From: Globomyces pollinis-pini
Taxonomy: Eukaryota > Chytridiomycota > Chytridiomycetes > Rhizophydiales > Globomycetaceae
Assembly: GCA_025399215.1 (NCBI GenBank)
Contig: MU621122.1
Span: 1 to 64,000 of the forward strand
Direction: 5' to 3'
Length of the DNA stretch: 64,000 nucleotides
This document shows positions 11,709-22,397 of this stretch, one piece after another. Under the pieces are notes generated by a model. That model searched no databases, was not told the origin of the DNA, and saw only the letters and a list, made by a program, of their open reading frames with translations. The translations under genes were made by a program, and so were the position numbers. Position 1 is the stretch's first letter. Every line of letters begins with the position of its first letter.

Positions 11709-13172
11709 ATGTTGAGAATTCTGTGTTTTGTCCTCATACCAACATCGTATGCAGTGAATGTGTTAACCACACAATGGATTGCAGGTATCTGTGAAAAGGT
11801 TCCAGATGTCATGTATCAGTTTAACCTGTTGGACACTTCTGCCAAAAATCCTTCTGCAAATGCTACTTGGCCTTCTGGGTATAAATTAATGGCAAAGTCA
11901 CGACCATTAGCTGGTGGTTGTCAAGGAACTGTTAAAGTCCCATTACGGGATGAATGTTGTGCGTCTTCTATTGAACTAGACAAATTTGATGGGTTCGAAA
12001 GTGCATCTACTATCGCCTTGGGTGACCGTGAAGCTTCAACTGTCGCGCCAATATCTGCTAATGGTGGAACTTTTTGTTTCCTAGAAAGCTCAAGCAACAG
12101 TTCCTTATTGACCTACTCAAAAATCTGGTACCAAGCAAATGGTAAATGTATAAAACCTGATAGTGTGATCTGCAATTCCGATGGCACTCTGCAAGTCTAT
12201 GCAAATCCAAATTGTTCCGGAGATTTGGAAACCTTTTCAATCAAAACTTCAAAATCTGATTTTAGTAGTAAAAAACTCGGATCTTTTTCCGGAACTTTGA
12301 AAACATTGAATGAAGGCAAAATCAAATATTCTTGGACCATAATCCAACCACTTTCCAAAGTACTTCCAGATATGCGTTTTGCTAGTGATGTTATCATGAT
12401 TATTCTCTACTTCATATCTTGGGTTTCACTCGCTGGAGTAATGGCCTACCTGATTAAAAAATATTCGGTCAAGAGAAATCGATATACCTTTGGACTGTTG
12501 CTCAGTCAATTCTTTTGGTTTGGTTGGTTAAGTGTTCGAATTATTGTGTCTTTTTCGGAATTTACAATTCTTTGGGATGCATTAATGTATGCTTTGTTAC
12601 TTCTCGCGTCATTGACGGCCATCATTAACATCACTTGGACATTTTTCTTGTTCTTGAATGTCAGAAACTTATATCGAATGTTTGTCGTGGTTGGGATATT
12701 AGTTATTCATGTTGCTCTTGTTGGTGGTCAATATTTTAGATTTACTACAGTGTCTAAAACGATTGATATTTGGAGAAAAACAGGTTTGCCTTACTGGATG
12801 ATTTTCATGTTTGCTATCAACTGCTCTCTACCAGTCTACGTTGCCTTCAGTCTCCTCCGAGTGTCTCATGATACTTTTATTGGACGTGCCAGAATTTTAC
12901 TTAATGCAGATCCATTATTCTGTATTGCCATTGTGTTCCAACTACTCAATGCAGTGTTTTATTTTGCTTTTTCACAAGTTCGTGATGCATCCGATTTACT
13001 TGGAGGTGATCGTGCTTGGTTGGCAGGGTTTGGTATCATTGCTGCTTCATTGGCGCTGCATTGTGTATTGAACTACATTTTAATCAGTCAAATGGATCAT
13101 TTTATCGCAAACAAGTCTTTGTTCACCTCGTCTATTGGGGCAACCTCAAAAGCTCAAAAATCCACCAAATAG
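11709..13172 (+). CDS. 7TM receptor-like protein with Cys-rich ectodomain, copy 1
   Basis: A 487-residue single-exon gene. A signal peptide (about residues 1-15) leads into a roughly 210-residue extracellular domain with about ten cysteines and several NxS/T glycosylation sites, including a CC pair. Seven hydrophobic helices follow between residues about 226 and 460, then a short Ser/Lys-rich tail. This is the topology of a G-protein-coupled receptor, but I recognise no class motif (no DRY, no NPxxY), so ligand and coupling are unknown. A tandem paralogue with introns follows at 13620. The ectodomain Cys pattern and phrases such as NATWPS-YKL and GC-GTVKVPL are shared by both. Confidence 0.75.
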   Translation: MLRILCFVLIPTSYAVNVLTTQWIAGICEKVPDVMYQFNLLDTSAKNPSANATWPSGYKLMAKSRPLAGGCQGTVKVPLRDECCASSIELDKFDGFESASTIALGDREASTVAPISANGGTFCFLESSSNSSLLTYSKIWYQANGKCIKPDSVICNSDGTLQVYANPNCSGDLETFSIKTSKSDFSSKKLGSFSGTLKTLNEGKIKYSWTIIQPLSKVLPDMRFASDVIMIILYFISWVSLAGVMAYLIKKYSVKRNRYTFGLLLSQFFWFGWLSVRIIVSFSEFTILWDALMYALLLLASLTAIINITWTFFLFLNVRNLYRMFVVVGILVIHVALVGGQYFRFTTVSKTIDIWRKTGLPYWMIFMFAINCSLPVYVAFSLLRVSHDTFIGRARILLNADPLFCIAIVFQLLNAVFYFAFSQVRDASDLLGGDRAWLAGFGIIAASLALHCVLNYILISQMDHFIANKSLFTSSIGATSKAQKSTK

Positions 13173-13619
13173 AAGGGACCCATTTTCTGTCATAAAATAA
13201 AATCTGTTGTACAAATAATCAAAGAATTTTTTACTATATTTCGATGTACTATTCAATGTCTATTTTATCTTGTGTTTGGCTTGATACCGTGTCCACCATG
13301 TTGACTTGAAACGAACTATTCATTACTGCACGGTAAATCAATTAATGAGGCACAACAGGCTCTAGTCCAAGCACAGCATCATATCCGATTGAACTTCAAA
13401 ACGCCTTTAGATACTACGATTTCATAGTGGAAATACCCAAGCCGTTCAAGGTTACTTGATACTTCACCATCTCCCACATCTTGTGTTTTGTGTGAAACAA
13501 CTTGGGTCAACCGACGTCACACAGCAGTAAAATAAACGCCAAATTTGAGCCTTGGTTTGAAACCAACGCAAATAATTGAAGCACGGAATTTCACGATTTC
13601 TAAACAAAACAGAAAGCAC
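13173..13619. other. Intergenic between the large 7TM paralogues
   Basis: About 450 nt. The frame of copy 2 is open upstream to 13545 from a TTG codon, but the first ATG followed by a signal-like hydrophobic stretch is at 13620. No separate gene seen. Confidence 0.5.
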
Positions 13620-15117
13620 ATGATTTACTTGATAACACTACTAGAGCTGACAATGGGTGTCCGGGTCATGACCAGTCAATGGTATCAGGAGCGAATGTGT
13701 GATGGAATACCAAATGTTGTCTATGATTACGAAATCGCTAATATATCAATTAAAGTCCCACCAAGCAATGAGACTTGGCCTACAATGTACAAATTCCAAG
13801 CATCAAAAACTCCTTTGAGTAGGGGTTGTTTTGGTACCGTCAAAGTACCATTATCCAAGAGTTGTTGTGTATCTTCCTTGTATCCAAAATCATCGAAAGG
13901 GTATTATAGTGGATCGACTATACAAAACGATTTTGAAAATATTATTGATGGATTACCAACAACAGCAAATAATCAAAACTATTGTGTTTTGAAATCATTA
14001 TCCAAAGAATCATTATTTGGCTACAAATCAGTCTTTTACCTTAGCAACGACAAATGTATATCTCCAGAGGGAATATCATGCAATTCTGATGGATTATTAT
14101 CATTGTATAAAGATCAGAATTGTTCTGGAGAAAAGACCACTATTCAATTATCAGCCAATACAACCTTTACTGATAGTATTTTGGGGAATTTCACTGGACA
14201 GATAGAAAAAGTTCAGAATGCACAAACAGTTTATTCTTGGACGATATATATACCACTTCGTGAACTTGTACCTGACTTTACATATGCAATTGATATTTTA
14301 CAAGTTGTATTGTTTTCAGCTTCCTTTCTGTTTCTCTCTGCCGTTTGTTTTCATTACGCTAGATTGTTTTACCGAAAGAAAACGCTATATATCTTTGGAT
14401 TATTGTTAAGTCAAGTCTTATGGTTGGCATTTCTGGTCACCAGAGTTGTAGCATCTTTTAGTTATTATACAAATACTTGGGAAGATGCACTGTATTCAAT
14501 TCAAAATTTCGGTAATGAATTCATTGTTTAACATATCTTAGCATCCTTTACTGCTGTGGTGAATTCATCTTATTTCTTTAGTAAATATTTGGATTTTAAT
14601 TTGGTACAACAAATAATTGTTCATACTCTATTTACGTTATTTCATTTGTTGTTAACAGGTGTCGTATATCTGAAATGGTTTATTCCCACGTTAACAACAA
14701 CGTTTAGGAATACTTTTTATCCAGGTTATTATTAGTTTGATTTATTAATTGTGTTTAGTTTGGATTGTATTGATGTTTATTTGGGATTCTTTACCTCCTA
14801 CCGTAGTTGCTTACTCTTTGTATAGCAGTAATTCAAAAACTTATTGGGACAGAACCAAACGGATTTTACGTGCTGATCCTATCTTTATCCTTTGTCTATT
14901 GGGTCAAATGATTGTAATTGTTTCGTATAGTATCTTGGAATACATTCGAAATAATACGGAATGGTTAGGAAGTGATCGTATCTGGTTGGCGTTTCAAAAT
15001 GCTGTGGGTACATTCTTCTTATCTCTTCATGCTATGTTGACTTCATTGTTGATTGAACGTATGAATTCTCTTGTTAACGATAAAACAATCTTTGATAAGG
15101 TTAAAGCAAACGATTAA
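13620..15117 (+). CDS. 7TM receptor-like protein with Cys-rich ectodomain, copy 2
   Basis: Tandem paralogue of the gene at 11709, 477 residues after splicing. Exons are 13620-14511, 14542-14724 and 14759-15117 (introns 30 and 34 nt). Both introns fall within the membrane domain, where copy 1 has none. The start is the ATG before MIYLITLLELTMG, a signal-like stretch; a longer non-ATG frame upstream is discounted. The ectodomain is Cys-rich with the conserved NETWP, GCFGTVKVPL and CNSDG blocks, and seven helices follow. Shared family features near the sixth and seventh helices include the DP-(I/L)F stretch and SDR/GDR-(I/A)WLA. Function unknown; receptor topology is inferred from hydropathy. 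Confidence 0.75.
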
Positions 15118-15200
15118 ATTCCAATTCACTTAATTTGTTAATATATTATATCATAATCAAATTTGTCTATGACAGCCTTGAGTTGAATAATCAACAATAT

Positions 15201-17525
15201 TTATTTCAATTCAGCCAAAATTGTACCCACTGTTTTACTAAACTTTGGATGTGTCAGCAATGTAGTCAAATCCTTCTCAAAAGGTGCAAAAAATGAATGA
15301 TTATGGGGATGCTTGGCAATATTTCGAATCACCAACAATGCAGTCAAAGGAATACCAATCAATTCGTCATTAGGATCGTTGAAAAATATGGCTCCAGATT
15401 CAACTGTGGGTAATGGTTTTGGAGGATCAATTGTTTCTGGTACATGTGTCTGGATGTGATTCAGTAATATCTTCACATTTTCGAATGATTCCTTACAATG
15501 TTTCCATTTACACTTCAATGTTTTGAAATCATGTTTGGACAAGTGAGTAATTAATGTATCGTATGTATCAAACTTTTTTCCACATTTCTCAATCCCACAA
15601 TTGTAATTTAATGGCTCTGGTAAATCGAGTTCTTCTTTTGATTTTGGTTTGAAACCCATAGTGATTGGGGGTTGGAAAGATACTGATCCTTCGGAATACA
15701 TTTTGGTAACCAACTTCAATAATTCCACCAATTCTATGGCATTCAAATTGTTTTCTGTACAATAATTGGTATACTCGTTTAAGAGTGTGTCATGGGTCAT
15801 AGTTGCTGATGAGTCTACCTCGCATGCAGTTTGGAGCCTATAACAAAATCAAATACGAAAGCCGTTTTACCACATAGCTGCATGGAAGTGATCTAGAGCA
15901 CGGTGGTCAAGATTTGCAGGAGGTGTGATTGGTCCAATAGAATTAGTCAACCTAGGGACAGTTGCTTTGAAAACGTCCATTCCAAGTCCTTTCCAATGCA
16001 AAAATTTCAATAGTAATTTTAACACCTTGTTTTAGCTTCTAATCCATCTTACATTGAACCGTACGCAACCTGTTATACGAACACCAACTTCGGGGGAAAT
16101 GTTTGTAAATAGATAGAAGAATTCCTATTCAAATAAATCCAAAATTAGGCAAACCATAACAATAACTACAATATCTTCATCCGGGACCAATAATAACTGT
16201 AACAGCCTCTGTATAATAGGTGTATCAATGAGCATCATAATTTTGACATTTTGCTCATTTGATATTAATCTAATCAAAGATCTTAATGCTCCCAGTATCC
16301 TTGATCGATCAGATTCGAATATCATTTTCTTTAAACAAGCAAGATAGAAATCAGAAGGACCTACAAGATAAACTTTTTCTAAAATTACCTCTAAGGACGA
16401 GTAATGATGCAATATTTTCAAATATATCTAATGAATGCTGTTGTATTTCCAAATCTAAATATGTTAAAGATTCAAATTCAAATGTTGAGAATGTGACGTA
16501 TAATGCAAGGTCGTGCGAGAAAAACTTACAATATGATACTGAAGGTAAAGCCAAAGACTTTGCCAAAATAGTTAATAATTTGTGATCCCTAGAAAAAGCG
16601 AAAGCATTTTCATTCATAAAAGACATATTTCTGATTATATGTAATGATTGCAAAACTCTAAACTATCAATGATCAGAATAACATACCGTTCTAGAAGTAT
16701 AAAAGACGGTTGAGAGTTGAATAAACTGATGGATGCCATTTCAGGTACTACCGCTTGATCAGATGAGGACAAAGATTTGGAAATCGAGGTTTCAAAATTG
16801 AGTGGAGATGTGTTTAAAGATAATTTGTCAAAAAATGGCATGGCATGATCCAATAGAATTTCTGGCAAACCAGGTATATAACCAACTACAAACGGTTAAC
16901 GAAACTGATGACATTTACCATAAAATTGATGCTGATAGGATAGTTTGACCAACTTATTAAATGCCCAATCTACTTCATTTGGTAAATTCGACTTTAATGC
17001 CAACGATAATCTATTTTGCCAACCACCTTGCAAGTACTTATCTTCTTTTCCGTCATCATCTGGGTTCAGGGAAAATTTTTGCTTTTGTGCAGGTTGATGA
17101 AGTTCTAAGGACAAGTTGTTGTGATCCAGTGGACGCTTTTTCGATTCAGATTGTGGTAAAATTTGAGTCAATGATAACTTTGCATCGTCCAACGATAGAC
17201 CATTTTTTAATGATTCAAAAGCCAATAAATGCTTTTTATAAATATTCTTAAACACAAAAGCTGAGTTAGTGCATGTAGCGGGTAGATTGAAAGTGGAAGC
17301 AACACGCTTCCAGCCCCGATCAGCAGTAACCTTATTGAATCCACCCAGTAGTTGAACTCTATTATAGATCTGTTCCAGTTGAACGGTGACACCACCAACA
17401 ACATGATCATTTTGTATTTGCAAACTAATTGATTACTAAATAATCCCATACCTGGGATTAGTATAAAATTGTTACCCTAATTTCTGATGAACAGCTTCCA
17501 CTTGTTCAAGGAATGTTTGTGTCAT
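15201..17525 (-). CDS. ARID2/RSC9-like SWI/SNF chromatin-remodelling subunit
   Basis: Homologue of ARID2 (BAF200) and yeast Rsc9, a DNA-binding subunit of PBAF/RSC remodellers. Eight exons: 17525-17476, 17424-16919, 16885-16687, 16657-16389, 16360-16155, 16124-16053, 16025-15871 and 15837-15201, with introns of 27-51 nt; product 697 residues. Order of domains: ARID at about residues 5-90 (YNRVQLLGGFNKV), helical armadillo-like middle (ERVLQSLHIIRNMSF), RFX-like segment near residue 490, then two C2H2 zinc fingers (C-x4-C-x12-H-x4-H type) and a conserved C-terminal helix region ending ILAELK. This domain order is that of ARID2 rather than of other ARID proteins. Several splice joins depend on choosing the acceptor that restores the frame. 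Confidence 0.88.
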
Positions 17526-17767
17526 TATTGTATTATGTATAAATTTGTCAGTTGAGTAAAAAAGAAAAGAATTTGGACAAAGAGATCAAGGACACCCAGA
17601 CCAGTCAAAAGACATTTTCATGATGGTATACTTACTATACGATGATGATGCTTTATGTTCTATGAATTACTGTGTATCAGATGGTTTGTTGTGAATTGCT
17701 ACTGATCTTGTTGTATTTAAAACCATTCAAAATGGAAAGAGTTTTACAGATTATTTACAATTTATTA

Positions 17768-19609
17768 TTAAACAGTCATAGCATCTCCAACTTCTTTCCC
17801 TGATTGTAGTTCCAACGCTCGTTCTAGTAACTTGGCACTAATAAAATCCGCATTCTCGGTTCGGTAAAGCAGAATAACTCGCATGGCATCGCATGGTGGG
17901 AGAATATATTCAGGCAAATCATCAAGATTCAGTTTGTCTTCTTCATCGGAATGGACAGTCACAGCGTCATCATTATCGGTTTCATCAGTCTTGACAGTAT
18001 CGTTTGCACGCTTATTCTTTACAAGGCTATACATGTTTTGAATTTGATAATGGGTACTGTAACCTAGCTCCAAATGTAAATCAATTCGACCAGGTCTGAT
18101 GACGGCAGGATCTAATCGTTCAGGATGATTCGATGTCATAATGATCATAACACCTTCATTCAAAGTGTAACCATCCATACAGTTTAACAATGCAGAAAGA
18201 GATAGCCCTCCGCTGGTGGTATCTTTGTATTTGGAAGAATCTTTCTTTTTTTTGTCATCATCATCTTTATCATCATCGTCTTTGGTTTTATCTGTTGATC
18301 CAGAATCGGCGTTCATTGCTGCAAATAGAATCTGTTCCAAGGGGGAAGAACAATCCGGACCAACCTTTTCGCTACGCTTATGAACAATTCTTGATTGAGC
18401 ATCAACGTCTTCCAACACAATAATACCATTCTTTTTAACATCAGAAAAAGCGCATTGTAGACTAGTATCATCTTTGAAATCTTTTAAATTGATATAGTAG
18501 AGATCTCGTTTGAAAGTAGCGGAAATTGCATTAATAAGAGAAGATTTTCCCGTTCCAGGTTTACCAGAAAATAAGTATCCACGACGGTATGGCATACCCA
18601 TTCGAGCATAGAAATCTTTATCTTGCATAAAGTTATTCAAATCCTTTCTTAACATGGCATCTTGAGATTGGTCCAAACAAATGCAATCCAATCCACGAGA
18701 AAAATGAAGAACATTACCCATCGTCCAACCAGTTTCTGCATCATATTTGTATCGATAAAGTTCATCAGAGTTCTGTAAATATCTATCATAAAGTCTTGCC
18801 ACCTTCAAGATCCAATCATACATATCAGCCAAAGTCAAATCTTCAGGTGGATCTACAGGTTGAATAAACAAAATTGGCTCTGGATCTTGGGTTGTTTCAC
18901 TATCACTATCATCTGAATTTTTTGTTTGATTCTTATCCTTTTCAAACCAGACTGTGTAAGATTGCTTTTCATGGGTGACTTGAATTTCATGACCTTCTTT
19001 AGGTAACAAATTAAAATCAAAATGTTCCAAATCTTCTGGAATTTCCACAGAGTTGAAATTAGATGTTAACTGACTTAACAACTCGTCATCACTTGAAATT
19101 GGGTTTCTTTCAATCTGAGTTTTCAAAACGGTTGAGGATATATAATCAGTGGTAACGTTCATTTTGAAATTTCCAGATTTTTGTTTACCAGAAGATTTAG
19201 AAATAAGCCAAAGAATAGCAGTATAATGTGGATTGACACATTGAGATCCCCAGTAAGATTTTCGATAGTAATTGACTTCGATTGTTAAATAATTGTCAGA
19301 TCGATAATCGTAGATGGATCCAACAATGCTGCATAGAATCGATCCTACAGAAGTCACCACAGCAACCAACATTGAAGTTAGAAACATATCCACCGTAAAG
19401 ATTCCAGTATTGATATGAGGTCCAAATCGAATGGGAATCCAAGCAAGAAGTACATTTCTGACTTGTGTAATAGTAATTAAATCTCGAATGGGTTCAAATG
19501 CACCACCATTTCCCAAACCATCATCAATGATATCTTTGAATTTTGATACCATTGTGGTGATGAAATTGACAATGAGAAAGACCAATTGCTTCAAATGTTT
19601 GAAGGGCAT
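17768..19609 (-). CDS. BCS1-like AAA ATPase
   Basis: Intronless gene for a 613-residue AAA protein of the BCS1-like group. An N-terminal membrane stretch (about residues 73-100) and BCS1_N-type region precede the AAA module. Walker A is GKPGTGKSS, Walker B IIVLEDVDA, and the second region of homology is MTSNHPERLDPAVIRPGRID. An Asp/Lys-rich low-complexity insert (runs of D and K) sits within the ATPase domain, after the Walker B region. True mitochondrial Bcs1, the Rieske-protein translocase, is about 420-450 residues; the extra length and the charged inserts suggest a diverged paralogue, so organelle and substrate are uncertain. Confidence 0.88.
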   Translation of the reverse strand: MPFKHLKQLVFLIVNFITTMVSKFKDIIDDGLGNGGAFEPIRDLITITQVRNVLLAWIPIRFGPHINTGIFTVDMFLTSMLVAVVTSVGSILCSIVGSIYDYRSDNYLTIEVNYYRKSYWGSQCVNPHYTAILWLISKSSGKQKSGNFKMNVTTDYISSTVLKTQIERNPISSDDELLSQLTSNFNSVEIPEDLEHFDFNLLPKEGHEIQVTHEKQSYTVWFEKDKNQTKNSDDSDSETTQDPEPILFIQPVDPPEDLTLADMYDWILKVARLYDRYLQNSDELYRYKYDAETGWTMGNVLHFSRGLDCICLDQSQDAMLRKDLNNFMQDKDFYARMGMPYRRGYLFSGKPGTGKSSLINAISATFKRDLYYINLKDFKDDTSLQCAFSDVKKNGIIVLEDVDAQSRIVHKRSEKVGPDCSSPLEQILFAAMNADSGSTDKTKDDDDKDDDDKKKKDSSKYKDTTSGGLSLSALLNCMDGYTLNEGVMIIMTSNHPERLDPAVIRPGRIDLHLELGYSTHYQIQNMYSLVKNKRANDTVKTDETDNDDAVTVHSDEEDKLNLDDLPEYILPPCDAMRVILLYRTENADFISAKLLERALELQSGKEVGDAMTV

Positions 19610-20784
19610 TTAGTTTTCTAAACAATTGTTTAATGTGTTTAAATATTCATTTTTGGGAGTTCAACGAAATCACGTAAAATGGATGAGTCATTAGAATGTG
19701 GTGAAATAGTCAACAATGGATTATACACCACCCAAAAGTATAGATCAACAGTAATTTCAACAAACACTAGAAATGACACTTGCTAATAAAACAACATTAG
19801 AATCAATCACCTCTTGGTGTACTGACTACTACGTACTAGTGTGGCCAGTGAATAAAACTACGATAACATTTAACAAGTGGATAGGCATGCTGCACCTGAA
19901 AATAACAGTGCCATTGGACGGCACCATCCCAAGAATTCCTTTCTTTGTATTTCACCATCCATTCCATTATTCTCTGAAACAACTGATTTCCTTCACCCAA
20001 TACTTTCAAGTTTAAGTGGTTTTTAGTCCAATTACTGATATCAAATCGTACATTAGTAAGTTGATAAGGTTACCAACACAGAAAAGAGATCATTGAAAGA
20101 TCATTTGAAGGCCATCTGTGCGTAATGTAGACCTTATATGTATTTGTTCGTCAGAGACTTGAGAATTATATAAAATGGCATTAGTTGAAAGAATGGCAAT
20201 CAACATCATTAGAGATAACTAGGTATCAGACTATTTCATTTTTCTACGTAAATTCAACATGTGAATTAAATTTTCATAATCGTGTCAGGATTGTACGCTT
20301 GTGTTTTATTAAACCGCTATAATTGTCGGAGAGGGACCAATTGTACAACCCTGCATTGTTATTGATGGTCATCCCTCGAATTCCAAGCCTCAATTACAAG
20401 CTCGATCGGTGTTTTAGACAGATTCAAGTGTCAATTTTTTGTCATGTATGTCAAGAATTATGGATCACAGTTGACTTAAGAATATTCGTATAACTGGTAC
20501 AGGTTAAAGACAATCACAAATCATTAGAATCAAAAATGTAGTGTACTTATAGTTGTTGTACTCCATCTTGTGTTGCAATCGTCCAAATTATTGATATTCA
20601 TTGCCAAGTCATTTTCGTATTCAACTAGATTTCATTGTATTGATGGGCAAATCACCCTCGTCTTCACTCTTTTTTCATTTGGTATCACCCACCCATACGA
20701 TAATGTTGAAACCAGCCATAAAGTTTGCGTGGTTACAAGCCAGATCTACATGATAAATACTGCAGAGTAATCATACTAATCTAC
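19610..20784. other. Intergenic, possible missed 5' exon
   Basis: About 1.2 kb. An 80-codon ORF (19773-20015) has no recognisable content. From 20528 to 20766 there is an open frame beginning with a very hydrophobic stretch but without an ATG. A candidate 23-nt intron with a TACTAAT branch site (20767-20789) would join it in frame to the membrane-protein exon that follows, so part of this interval may be coding. Confidence 0.3.
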
Positions 20785-21228
20785 ATGAGCGTGTATTGCA
20801 ATAACGGAGATTTTCATTATCAAATTTTTAATGGTAGTGTATGTGATAGTAACAGTTTGATTGGAGGTGGTGCTTCAGTATTACCAGGAGCAGGATCATT
20901 ATCAAATGGAAACCAAGTCGTTCAAACCATCAACAGCACGTTAGTATTCTCCACTGGTCCTATGACAAAGGACCAGTCGAATCAGACTATTATTGATATT
21001 AAAAATCTCACCACTATTGATAGAATTCCATTTCCTTCACCTCTTCCTGTACTTGAAAAGGGTAATTTTGGACCTTGCCTTCAATCTGAACAAAAAAAGT
21101 TCAGTGCTAATCTCGTTTGTCAAACCACTCAGAATAACACGATTTCTTTTGTGGTACTTGGGGCACTTATTGCTATTTCTGCGATCCTTGCATATTTCTG
21201 TTGTTTCAAGAAACGTAATAAAAAATAA
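20785..21228 (+). CDS. Putative type I membrane glycoprotein (5' end uncertain)
   Basis: Read from the ATG at 20785 the product has 147 residues. It has an extracellular-looking Gly/Ser/Asn-rich segment with several NxS/T sites (NGS, NST, NQT, NLT) and four cysteines before the membrane. One hydrophobic helix (about residues 118-138) is followed by a short basic tail (KKRNKK). No family recognised. The N-terminus is doubtful: this start leaves no signal peptide, whereas the candidate intron 20767-20789 would link it to an upstream frame with a hydrophobic lead. The Cys-rich, glycosylated, single-pass layout suggests a surface protein. Confidence 0.45.
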   Translation: MSVYCNNGDFHYQIFNGSVCDSNSLIGGGASVLPGAGSLSNGNQVVQTINSTLVFSTGPMTKDQSNQTIIDIKNLTTIDRIPFPSPLPVLEKGNFGPCLQSEQKKFSANLVCQTTQNNTISFVVLGALIAISAILAYFCCFKKRNKK

Positions 21229-21650
21229 AAACTCTTGCTTTATATTGGTTTATTTCATTATGCTTTGGGTAACTCAAATGAACGATTGTAAATTTAAATA
21301 TCATTTCGTAAAATAATGTTTCTAATATTCAATAGATTCAAGGATGATAACTGAAATTCTTTACCATTTTTACAAGTCAACGAAACATGAAATTACGGTT
21401 TTCCAGATTTTCAGATTTTGGTTGATAAAATTCATCACGAAAAACTCTTTTGTAAAGTTCCATCTTGAGATAAAGAATGCCAATCAGACAAGGAAATGGT
21501 ATCTCACCTTGATAGGACATTTACTTGTATTGATAGTATCCTTAATTTCGATGTAAATAGAAACATTAAAACAAAAGAAGACATCTTTGATTCTCAATAT
21601 TTATCAAAGAATCGAGGATAACAGAAGTAAAGTATTTTTTATTATAGTAT
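21229..21650. other. Intergenic between convergent genes
   Basis: About 420 nt between the 3' ends of the membrane glycoprotein gene and the Hv1 gene. Short ORFs here look like chance. Confidence 0.5.
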
Positions 21651-22397
21651 TTAAATCTTTTCATACTTGGCCAATCTCTGATTCAAACTATCAACTTGTA
21701 ATCTGTATTCATTTAATTTCTGTTCATATACGAATTCCTTTTCTTCTAGTTCCTTCATCTGCTTTTTACCCAACAATTTTTTACCAGATTTGATGACATG
21801 AACAACTCTCCAGAATCGAAGTAAGACCAATAAACCAACAAGTGAAGCAGGAATACCATGTAAGAAAACTGAAATGAAGAGTGATGCCAAAATTAAAGCA
21901 AAATCAAAAGCATTCTTGAATTTGGTGTAATACTTTGGACCAAAAACACCCATTTTCACCAAATTTTCAATCACAAAGAGTACCAAAATCGCAACTGATC
22001 CCATATAACAGATTTTTTCGATATTGTACATGGAACCTTTAGGTTTCTTTTTAGGAACATCATCCTCTGGAGACAAATAGGTTGGTTCCATCAAATCTGG
22101 ACACTTCTTTTCTCCCAAATGAACGAATTCAATGAATATTTCACCCATGACAAAAAAGATGTCCATGATTAAAAGGGCAATGATTGATTTTTCATAGGTT
22201 GGATGTTCAATGATATTGGCAATCTTGATCACGGTCGGATTAGTGGATATTGGTTCAATACCATCATCATTGTAGTCCATCCATACTTCTTTTTCGGCAC
22301 CCATTTTACTTTTTATTGACATTTTAAAGGATATAAGCTTCATTTTATACCTTTTTAGCACATGATTTTGATCTTTTTCTAGGGAGTGCTGCGTCAT
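21651..22397 (-). CDS. Voltage-gated proton channel, Hv1 family
   Basis: Four-helix voltage-sensor proton channel, up to 248 residues, intronless. S1 carries the selectivity aspartate (LLIMDIFF, matching human D112) and a following acidic residue in GEIF. S2 has the IEN-x2-K charge pattern, S3 the conserved FD, and S4 reads LLRFWRVVHVI. Two S4 arginines match human R205 and R208; the third gating position (human R211) is histidine. A C-terminal coiled coil (about residues 205-248) would mediate dimer formation. Start is uncertain: methionines at 22397, 22343, 22322 and 22304 are in frame, and a TATAAAA element at 22343-22349 argues for 22322 or 22304. It would extrude protons on depolarisation. 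Confidence 0.88.
   Translation of the reverse strand: MTQHSLEKDQNHVLKRYKMKLISFKMSIKSKMGAEKEVWMDYNDDGIEPISTNPTVIKIANIIEHPTYEKSIIALLIMDIFFVMGEIFIEFVHLGEKKCPDLMEPTYLSPEDDVPKKKPKGSMYNIEKICYMGSVAILVLFVIENLVKMGVFGPKYYTKFKNAFDFALILASLFISVFLHGIPASLVGLLVLLRFWRVVHVIKSGKKLLGKKQMKELEEKEFVYEQKLNEYRLQVDSLNQRLAKYEKI

Noticed and set aside
13545..13619. Extended N-terminus of 7TM copy 2 from a TTG codon
   Set aside because: Not an ATG, and it would bury the signal-like stretch that begins at 13620.
19773..20015. 80-codon plus-strand ORF
   Set aside because: No signal peptide, domain or spliced extension; judged a chance ORF.
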